Assembly: GCA_009731375.1 (NCBI GenBank)
Contig: BJOX01000192.1
Location: forward strand, 224,484-288,483
Length of the DNA stretch: 64,000 nucleotides
Origin: Paulinella micropora
Lineage: Eukaryota; Cercozoa; Imbricatea; Euglyphida
Direction: 5' to 3'
Positions 43,301 through 50,500 of the stretch are shown one piece after another (position 1 is the stretch's first letter; the number at the start of each line of letters is the position of its first letter). The translations under genes were made by a program, and so were the position numbers. The notes beneath the pieces are model-generated. The model did no database searches. It had not been told where the DNA came from and saw nothing but the letters and a program-made list of their open reading frames with translations.

Positions 43301-44177
43301 GTTTGGTCTCCAGAAGCTTTAACCGCCGAACCATCAAGAACGGAAACATCAATACCATCAACAAGATTAACTCCCGTTATGCTTTGCACTCCCATATTTA
43401 ATGCTCCAGCCATACTGGCGGTGCCATCTAATCTAAGAAAAGGAGAAGCAGTATTTCTTCATTGTCCTGTGCTATAAATGAGCAGTTGGTTATCGGCGGG
43501 TGTGCCTGTTATTAATACATCGCTGTGTGTATTAATTGAACCATCCGCGGACACTTTATCATTGTTTGCCTCGTGTTCTGTTATCCAAGTATCAACATCT
43601 TTTGTATTTAGTAAATTAACTCCTGTTATATTCAAATTCCCTCCCATACTAATGTTGCCGAATTCATCAACATTTATTGGAATTTATTTACACAATTTAT
43701 TGAATTATATGTTAGATAGCTATTCATCGCTATTGGTGCTGTTATAACTACATCAGAAAGTGTGTCAATTGAACCAAGTGTTGTATTCCTCCATTTACCA
43801 TCTACATCGTTGTATGTTAAGTATTGCCCGACCACTGGTGCGGATATGTTTGTGTCTATCAAATTGTATAAGCTGGTTTGGTGCGGATTGGATGTATTAG
43901 AACGGTGTTGAGTTGAAGCTTTAACATCGTCGTTGTCCCTCGCTCGTTGCTCTGTGTAGTATAAAATTTTCCCCTCTTTGATGTCTGATGTTGATTTGTT
44001 AGATAATCTTGTGTCAAATCGTCCGTCAGTATAATAAAAATTTATAGGGTCGGCATCGTCCGGCACTCTGTCTGTGTTTAAACCTGTAATATTAGTGTTT
44101 GTTAAGTCTAAGTTAAGTATATCTAGACTATTGACTGCCAACTCATTCAAGCCAAGTAAGGATTTATATTGAGACAT
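40320..44177 (-). pseudogene. Long tail-fibre-like protein with S74 chaperone domain
   Basis: About 1,280 codons in at least eight pieces. The N-terminus at 44177 starts MSQYKSLLGLNELAVNSLDI. The shaft is built from repeats such as TTDQTIAGNKTFSN (43.1-43.4 kb) and ANAGLTGTTLTAS (41.1-41.9 kb), typical of trimeric beta-helical fibres in phages and large viruses. The C-terminus has the peptidase S74 (intramolecular chaperone) signature. SSDRRLKADIKTLE lies at about 40650, with the Ser-Lys pair thought to drive self-cleavage. After a one-base shift come CGIIADEVKKIFPEFVDTT and KYTSFIPILVSAFQHM. This protein probably assembles as a receptor-binding fibre, with the S74 part released. Most breaks are frameshifts, but a TGA at 43461-43459 stands where a parallel segment (GKWRNTT) has Trp. 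Confidence 0.8.
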
Positions 44178-44239
44178 TATATTAAATAAATATTTAATTT
44201 TAAAAATACTAAAAAAATAAAACTTTTAGTATAGAATAT

Positions 44240-44283
44240 TTTTAGAATAAGCGAGAGTGCGAAGCACGAAGCGTGATTCTAAA
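44240..44283 (+). promoter_or_regulatory. Shared 5' motif, copy 2
   Basis: TTTAGAATAAGCGAGAGTGC followed by GAAGCACGAAGCGTGATTCTAAAA, an inverted copy of 37900-37939. It ends immediately before the ATG at 44284. The two copies flank the ATPase, membrane and fibre genes and point outward. Confidence 0.6.
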
Positions 44284-44775
44284 ATGCCAAGTCCTGAAGC
44301 GAGCCGACAAAGTCGGGGAAAAGAAGTTGATGGAATTAAACACGCCAAAAAGGTTTTGGAACAATACCGAAACGCAATTAAAAGCGAAGACGAAGATATG
44401 GAACGAAAAATAGCGGAGATAGAAAATAAGAATGTGGCGAACGAGATCGTGGCTGGCCGAGATCAAGATGACGAAGAACAGAGTGAGAGCGAAGATGAGG
44501 TTGATTTCACGGACCTTATCGCTGAAAAGATGGCTAAAATGAAAATCAAAAGAGCGAAAGCGGAGACTAAAAGAGAAAAGAAAAAGAGTAAGAAACCAGA
44601 GCCTGAGCATGAGGAGAGTGAAGAAAGTGAAAGCGAAAGTAGTGAGGAAGAAGAACAGAAACCTAAGAAAGGGAGAGGTAAGAAATCAAACATATCTGTT
44701 AATGTTTATAATCAATCTGAAAAGACAAATAAGAAAGAAAAAAATGATGTTGAAAAATGTTTTCTCAAGTTTTAA
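44284..44775 (+). CDS. Acidic/basic nuclear-type protein, paralogue 1
   Basis: An intact frame of 163 residues from ATG 44284 (MPSPEASRQSRGKEVDG). Alternating Lys-rich and Glu/Ser-rich blocks (EEQSESEDEVDFTDLI; EHEESEESESESSEEEEQ) lead to a conserved tail, KKSNISVNVYNQSEK then EKCFLKF. The same tail is encoded at 47.9-48.04 kb, where the second paralogue lies upstream of the second integrase. It stops seven bases before the integrase frame, so the pair is likely one transcription unit. A charged chromatin- or DNA-associated accessory to integration is a reasonable guess, nothing more. Confidence 0.6.
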   Translation: MPSPEASRQSRGKEVDGIKHAKKVLEQYRNAIKSEDEDMERKIAEIENKNVANEIVAGRDQDDEEQSESEDEVDFTDLIAEKMAKMKIKRAKAETKREKKKSKKPEPEHEESEESESESSEEEEQKPKKGRGKKSNISVNVYNQSEKTNKKEKNDVEKCFLKF

Positions 44776-44781
44776 ATATAG

Positions 44782-45801
44782 ATGAGTGCAAATTCAGAAA
44801 ATCAACTTGACAATAAACATATAATTATTAATACACAGAATGCAGATAGTCAATCAGAAGACACACCTACGGGGGAAGTAGTTAAAACAAATGAAGAAGA
44901 AGCACTTGAAATACATCATCAGAAAAAGAACCCGAAAATATGGAACACGATATGGGTTGATAAACCATTAGACTAAGTTTTTCTTGACTTAGCAGATATG
45001 AGTAATATAAAAGATAAGAAAGGAAATAAAGGATATGCTTGGATGCTTGTTTGGATAGATTGTCATAGCCGATATTTAGTAATTATTCCATTAAAAAATA
45101 AAACAGCGAAAGAAGTTTATTATGCTTTGAAATCAATCAAATATAAACCGAAATCAATTACTACCGACAGCAGAGAGGAATATAAAGGAGCGACCCGCAA
45201 ATATTTCATTGAAAATAATATTAAACATGATGTTGTTGAAGTTGGCGACCATAGAGCCCTTGCAGTTGTTGATAGAGTGATACGAAGTATTAGAAGATGG
45301 CTTGACTTTTTATTTGAAACCAATCGTAATTTTGATTTGGTCAGTTATATTCAGGACTTAGTCAATGCTTCTAATCATAAAGTTCATAGAGGTATTCAGG
45401 CTAAACCGGTAGATGTATTTTTCGGAAGAGATAAAAATAAACAAGTTATAACACGGGATAGTTTAATAGACGATTTCAATGTCGGTGATAGTGTAAGAAA
45501 AGAAAACAAAAGAAATGTTTTCTCCAAAGGTGGGAAGACTTTCAGTAAAATTATTTACAAAATCAAGGGCCGGTCTGGATTCAAGTTAATATTAAATAAT
45601 GATGAGTTGGTAAGTCCAAGAGATTTACTGAAAACTGATTTTATTAAACCTATTGACGAAGAAAAAGATATGAAGGAGCAAACAAAAGAAGTTATTAAAG
45701 AGAAAAAGACTAAAGAACTGCTAAAACGGGAGGAAATAGAACAGGAAAATATTAGGACTAGTAAGAGGGAGCGAAAGGCAAAAGTAATACTGGACCTTTA
45801 A
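44782..45801 (+). pseudogene. rve-type integrase, paralogue 1 (one in-frame TAA)
   Basis: This is an RNase H-fold integrase of the retroviral/Polinton type. The first 64 codons (MSANSENQLDNK to DTIWVDKPLD region) are followed by TAA 44974-44976, and the same frame continues for 275 codons. Motifs are FLDLADM (first Asp), WIDCHSRYLVIIPLKNK, TTDSREEYKG (second Asp) and ALAVVDRVIRSIRR. In that last motif the usual catalytic Glu (xIERxxRxLR) is Asp. The C-terminal domain has VGDSVRKENKRNVFSKGGKT, a chromo/SH3-like barrel seen in such integrases, then KREEIEQENIRTSKRERKAK. Apart from the TAA the gene is uninterrupted. Confidence 0.85.
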
Positions 45802-45908
45802 CGAACTGAAGAATAACTTTAATTAGTTGATTATATACCTTTCTAAATTTTGAATGTGATAAGCGAACAAGAAAAGTATATGATCAACTATGAATCAGTG
45901 ACCCTTGT

Positions 45909-46413
45909 TTAATCGAAAACAACTCGATAAGCGGTCTTAATAATCAGCCCGTAATAATCAGCGATCGTGTCGATATTATCCCAGAGTCTGAACAATTTGA
46001 GCGAACCATCTGTAAATTCTACTACAAATCGTTCTGGTATTTGGTCCTTTCTCAATTCGGACTTGTATCTATGCAATTGCACCATCGGCATTCCCTCGTG
46101 TATGTGACTGAAAAGCGTAGCTGTGCCATTTTTCTTAGTGAGTTGAGCCCAATACTTACTATCACTCACGATAGGCTGTCTGCGTTTCAAGTTAGGGATT
46201 CTACTACTTTGTTTGCACCTAGTTCTTTTGGGATGTTTCCTGTCTTGATACGACCGATCATCAACCTTTCAAGCGCATTGGACGCAACCTGAACACATTC
46301 ACAGTTTCATTGACAAAAGGAAACGAACAACAACATTACCTTCACTTCTGGATCCTCTGGGCTGGCTTGTGCTGACTCCTCCTCAGCCTCCTCATGCGGT
46401 TGGTCGTCCGACA
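45909..46413 (-). CDS. Small acidic-headed protein, paralogue 1, possibly spliced
   Basis: The minus frame 46190-45909 codes for KYWAQLTKKNGTATLFSHIH, RFVVEFTDGSLKLFRLWD and a C-terminal YYGLIIKTAYRVVFD. Upstream there is an ATG at 46413 after CTGTGTGCAG, coding SDDQPHEEAEEESAQASPED, with GTAATG at 46339 and an AG at 46292-46291. That would be a 49-base intron followed by VASNALERLMIGRIKTGNIP. One frame change remains between the parts. The gene at 49043-49483 has the same plan (acidic head, SNAL helix, FxxxxSxGxxxVFxxW...YY), so I take them as diverged paralogues. Function unknown; the C-terminal part may be a small beta fold. Confidence 0.5.
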
Positions 46414-46424
46414 TCTGCACACAC

Positions 46425-46535
46425 AGCAAAAAGCAAGGTTTTTTTTTNNNNNNNNNNNNNNNNNNNNNNNNNNNNNNNNNNNNNNNNNNNNNNNNNNNNN
46501 NNNNNNNNNNNNNNNNNNNNNNNNNNNNNNNNNNN

Positions 46536-46575
<40 letters not shown>
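46425..46575. repeat. Poly-T tract around a sequence gap
   Basis: T runs at 46440-46447 and 46537-46574 flank 88 N (46448-46535). This lies between the two related gene sets and could mark a contig join or a homopolymer too long to sequence. Confidence 0.9.
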
Positions 46576-46809
46576 GCGACTTTGGGCTTTCTGAAAAAGT
46601 CTAAGAATGAAAAAAGAAACAGACAAAAACAAGTGATTGAATTTCTGGATTTCGGCTGTTTATTTGAAATGCAGATAAAAATGGAAAAGCGAAAATTTTT
46701 TTACACCATTCACCTAGAGGTTCAGGTCAAAAAGCCCCCGTGTGGCTTTTTTACATAGACAACTTTTCTCTTTTCAGAGTAGCCTTATCAGCCAAAGTGC
46801 GAACAAGAA

Positions 46810-47296
46810 CGAGTGATGACGACTGCAGAAGCGAGAGTGATACAATACAGAGTACATTGAAAGAGAAACCACCAACAAGTGGTTAGAGAAATTAAGAGAT
46901 AAGAACTATGCTGAACTAACAAGATATAAAGCAAGTAGTGAATTAAGAATTGACACTATACAGAGTAGAAAGGAGCAAAAACGACAAGAATTATTGGAAT
47001 TAGAAAGACAAGAAAAAGCAGAACAAAATGAATTTTTGGCTATCGAAAATTACTAAATCAGAAAAAAAAGAAGCGGAATGAAAGGAGAAAATAGATTTGG
47101 TAAAGAGGGAAGAAAAGAGAAAAGAAATGAATAAGAAAAAACAATTATGATTATTTGAGAATTGATTAAGTGCAGAAAATCAACCAATGGGAGTTGATGA
47201 TGAAATACGAGCAAGAAAGATGATTGAAGGAGGAAAAACAACATATAATGTAATTGGAGAATATGAGAGATACGAGAGACAAAGAATTAATTGAAA
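46810..47296 (+). pseudogene. Coiled-coil protein remnant, paralogue of 49691-50182
   Basis: Begins MTTAEARVIQYR, shifts, then reads TNKWLEKLRDKNYAELTRYK and RKEQKRQELLELERQEKAEQ to a TAA near 47056. A further frame at 47152-47291 reads QPMGVDDEIRARKMIEGGKT and VIGEYERYERQRIN. That end lines up with the C-terminus of the minus-strand coiled-coil gene at 49.7 kb (FPMSRQKENFARNLIEQGDT). Several stops and shifts make it a pseudogene. It is transcribed away from its paralogue's orientation, so the two gene sets are rearranged relative to each other. Confidence 0.5.
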
Positions 47297-47758
47297 TAGT
47301 AGTTTTCATTACTAACTCTTTTGCACATAGGAGTATAACTAGTGTGTATTCATAAAAAAATTGGGTGAAAGCACTCCTGCTTGCTAAGAAATTATATCTA
47401 CCATAATTGTTGTGTGTGTGGTAGTGGCTGAATTGAAGTTGCTTCTGAAGAGGAAGAAGAAAAAGGTAATTTTAATGATACATACATTTTTTCTCTGTTG
47501 TGCTGTAGAATGCTATTTGTTTGCTTTTGTTTCTTTGTATTTACTATCAATAGGAAGCGCTACAACCTAGACGAAGTCGTGAATTTTACAAAAATTCTTG
47601 ATGAGTTCTAGGTTATCAACTACTTACATACCATACATACCATACATACCATAAATACCATACAAAACCATACAAAACCATACACACATACACATATACA
47701 CATACACGTACACGTACTAGACGTACACATATGCATACTACGTACATATATAATTGAT
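47297..47758. other. Spacer between the two gene sets, with CATA-type repeats
   Basis: AT-rich noncoding sequence; 47626-47750 is a degenerate ACCATACATA/ACACATACAC repeat. No gene seen. It may contain an element end, but I found no convincing inverted repeat. Confidence 0.5.
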
Positions 47759-48036
47759 ATGTCTGAGGTTATTGCAAATCATATGCTTAGAAAGATAAAA
47801 AAGAATGCCAAAAAGCCCAAGAAGAAAAACACAAAGAAAGCACCACAACCCAAGAAGCCTGAGAATGACAGCGAAGAAGAAGAAGAAAGTGAGATTGAAG
47901 AAAGCGAAGATTATGAAACAACAGGCGTAAAACAGAGAGGCGGTAAAAACGAAGTGAAAAAATATCAGTTAATGTATATAACAATACACCAAAGAATAAA
48001 GAAAAAAGTAAGGAAGCAGAAAAGATATTTTTGAAA
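47759..48036 (+). pseudogene. Acidic/basic protein, paralogue 2
   Basis: MSEVIANHMLRKIKKNAKKP, then SEEEEESEIEESEDYETTG. The listed frame ends with basic residues, but the neighbouring frame ends KISVNVYNNTPKNKEKSKE and IFLKF with a TAA. That matches the tail of the paralogue at 44.28 kb, so a one-base shift lies in an A run near 47958. Fifteen bases later the second integrase begins, the same order as in the first gene set. Confidence 0.6.
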
Positions 48037-48049
48037 TTCTAAAATATCA

Positions 48050-49037
48050 ATGGATCACAAACACACAACTAGTAATATTAATGCACAGGATAAGGATATA
48101 CAACTAGAAGATACTCCGCGAGGCGAACCAACAGAGGAAGAACGGACAAGCACTGCTCAAGAATTATTTCGTCAGACTAAGCCTAGGACTAGAGGGACAA
48201 CAATATGGGCTGATAAGGTATTAGATATGGTTAATATTGATTTAATGGATATGAGTAAGGTTGCTACAAAAAATAAAAATTATAATTTTGCCCTTATTTG
48301 GATTGATATTCAGTTATGCTTATGCGATACATATAAAAAACAAATTTTCAACCACTGTTTTAGATGCTCTCAAGAAATTACCAAAGCCTAAAACATACAT
48401 ATCAGACAATGGTGGGGAGTTTAAAGGTGCTGTTGGTGAGTGGATGAGAAATAATGGTATTGAACAATTTATGGTTGAAGAAGGCGATCATAATTCGTTA
48501 GGTATTGTTGATAGATTTGTTAGAACACTAACAGAAAGATTACACATATTATGGGCTTTTAATCGTAATTTTGATTGGATAAGTTATATTGAAGATGTTG
48601 TTTATTATTATAACAAGAAAGAACATTCAGCGATTAAGGCGGCACCAATTGATGTATTTAAAGGAAATGATATTAGCCAACAACATAAACATGTTGATAA
48701 ATATTTATTTGGTTTCAAAGTGGGAGACAGAGTTAGAATATTAAACAAGAAACACATTCTAGAAAAGGGAGGAAAGACATGGAGCAAGCAAATCTACACC
48801 GTCAAAGCCCGTAAGGGATACCGGATTGTATTAACAAATGATGATATAGTGCCACCACGACATTTATTAAAGACAGATGCAACTAACGAACCGGAAGAGA
48901 CAGATATTAATAAAGAACTAAAGCAACTAACTAAAGAAAAACAAACAAAGCATTTACTTAAACGGGAGGAGATAGATCCTGCCAACATCAGAACTTCTTC
49001 CCGACAAAGGAAGAAAAAAGAAATAATGGATTTGTAG
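48050..49037 (+). pseudogene. rve-type integrase, paralogue 2 (one frameshift)
   Basis: Starts MDHKHTTSNINAQDKDIQLE and carries MVNIDLMDMSK (first Asp). It changes frame near 48310 and continues with TYISDNGGEFKGAVGEW (second Asp), then DHNSLGIVDRFVRTLTERL. As in paralogue 1 an Asp stands at the third catalytic position, 35 residues after the second. The C-terminal barrel reads FKVGDRVRILNKKHILEKGG, and the tail is KREEIDPANIRTSSRQRKKK. Identity to paralogue 1 is moderate, so the duplication is not recent. Ends TAG. Confidence 0.85.
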
Positions 49038-49042
49038 TATTA

Positions 49043-49483
49043 TTATTTCTTGAAGTGATAGTCTGCAAACTTTGAATACACAGGGACCTTAGCGTGTATG
49101 TAGTACCCCTTCACCGCTGACCAAGAATGAAACACACGGATGACCCCCTTAGAATCAATGGTTACGAAATAAACTTTTGCCTCTCCAGGGCTCTTCATGA
49201 ATTTCGCCTCGACCCTGTTATTCCCTTGCTTGATGAAAACAAGGTCTGGTGTCTTGTTATCATTAACGAACTCCACGAAACACTTACTTTCTTCACGATG
49301 CTTTAGTGGGGACAGCACCTGGGCTTCGTATAGTTGTATTGCATTTAAAGCATTTGAAACAGCACCAACATCCTCCTCTTCGTCTTCGTGAAGTGGGCGT
49401 TTCGCGTCGGGAGTGGTCGGCTCTGCGGTCGGCTCTGCGATCGGCTCAGCTGGCTGATTGTCTGGCTTCTTCTTTGGGGGCAT
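49043..49483 (-). CDS. Small acidic-headed protein, paralogue 2
   Basis: Intact 146-codon frame from ATG 49483. MPPKKKPDNQPAEPIAEPTA and an acidic stretch (HEDEEEDVG) precede the SNALNAIQLYEAQVLS helix. A C-terminal region follows with KVYFVTIDSKGVIRVFHSW and GYYIHAKVPVYSKFADYHFKK. The gene converges on the integrase with a five-base spacer. Its conserved pairing with the integrase in both gene sets suggests a role linked to integration or DNA handling, which is inference. Confidence 0.6.
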   Translation of the reverse strand: MPPKKKPDNQPAEPIAEPTAEPTTPDAKRPLHEDEEEDVGAVSNALNAIQLYEAQVLSPLKHREESKCFVEFVNDNKTPDLVFIKQGNNRVEAKFMKSPGEAKVYFVTIDSKGVIRVFHSWSAVKGYYIHAKVPVYSKFADYHFKK

Positions 49484-49690
49484 TGTACCTGCCCACACAC
49501 CAAAAAGCACAAAAAACATGTGTGGGCAGTGCCTTGAAGCCGTTTTTTATATTTCGTAAATAAATAAATAAATATTTTCTTTTGAAAATAGTCAAGTAAT
49601 AAGTGTGCTTTTATGTTGTAGTGAAATGTGTGTCGTGTTCATTGATGATAAGTGAGCAGGTAGGCAGACAGCACAGATCACACAACCATT

Positions 49691-50182
49691 TTACTCCACT
49701 TGGGCTCTCACTTCATTAACATACAACTTATACTTAACTATAACTTCATCAAATGTATCACCTTGTTCAATTAAATTACGTGCGAAATTTTCCTTTTGGC
49801 GAGACATTGGAAATTTATTTTTTTCTAACCACATTTCCAAAAATGCTATTTCTTTCTTAGTCTCATTTTCCTTTCTAAGTCTCTGCCTCTTAAATTTTCT
49901 CTCTTCTTCCATTCGTCTTTTGTCTTCTTTTAGTTCCTCATCTCTCTGATTAACTGCTTCCAGTCTTGATTCAACATCGTTAAGTTCTCGTTTCAATAAT
50001 CTTATTTTTTTGGACAAGTTTTTTTTCTTAGTTTCCAAAAATATTTTATCCTTTTTTGTCGTCTCACTTGTCTTGTCAGAATAACAATCAATCCAATTGT
50101 TTTCTTGTCTTTCTATTTCTAACTCACTTTCACTAGAAATTTCATTAGCCTCTTTGGCTTCATAATCGATAAATTTGCTCAT
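49691..50182 (-). CDS. Coiled-coil protein, intact paralogue
   Basis: ATG at 50182 (MSKFIDYEAKEANEISSESE) is chosen over upstream in-frame starts because the sequence before it is not protein-like. 163 residues. A long coiled coil (SKKIRLLKRELNDVESRLEA, ERKFKRQRLRKENETKKEIA) is followed by a conserved end, FPMSRQKENFARNLIEQGDT and VIVKYKLYVNEVRAQVE. The remnant at 46.8-47.3 kb is related. Confidence 0.6.
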   Translation of the reverse strand: MSKFIDYEAKEANEISSESELEIERQENNWIDCYSDKTSETTKKDKIFLETKKKNLSKKIRLLKRELNDVESRLEAVNQRDEELKEDKRRMEEERKFKRQRLRKENETKKEIAFLEMWLEKNKFPMSRQKENFARNLIEQGDTFDEVIVKYKLYVNEVRAQVE

Positions 50183-50500
50183 CTCTTCAAGAAGAACTGC
50201 GAGAGAGACAAAAAGTGGTAGGGGATCCAAGAATTCTTCGGTTCTCTGAACACTTTGAGCAAAAACCATGTGATAACATCGCGCATTGACTGAGGAGAAA
50301 AAAAACGAAACCAAAGCAAGCACAACGCCAAAAAAAAAATTATTTGTTCTCTGTCTTGGTTATGGGTGGTGAAATTAGTAAGTTGGTGGTGTCGTCCGTC
50401 ATTGTCAGCGGTTCAACTCCCACTGCTTACTCTTAAACCATTCCTTTCCAGATGCATTTTTTTTCTCTTTTTTTCTCTTTTTGTAAATTCCTTTTTTTTT

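Noticed and set aside
44257-44283. GTG at 44257 as the start of the acidic protein
   Set aside because: The upstream codons fall in the 40-bp motif shared with 37900-37939; the ATG at 44284 is the safer eukaryotic start, although the similarity of both N-termini (RSxKRxSK) leaves some doubt.
50395-50445. tRNA-like sequence with GGTTCAACTCC near 50430
   Set aside because: The B-box-like string is present, but the T stem does not pair, no acceptor stem of the right length closes it, and there is no CCA-side match; I treat it as chance.
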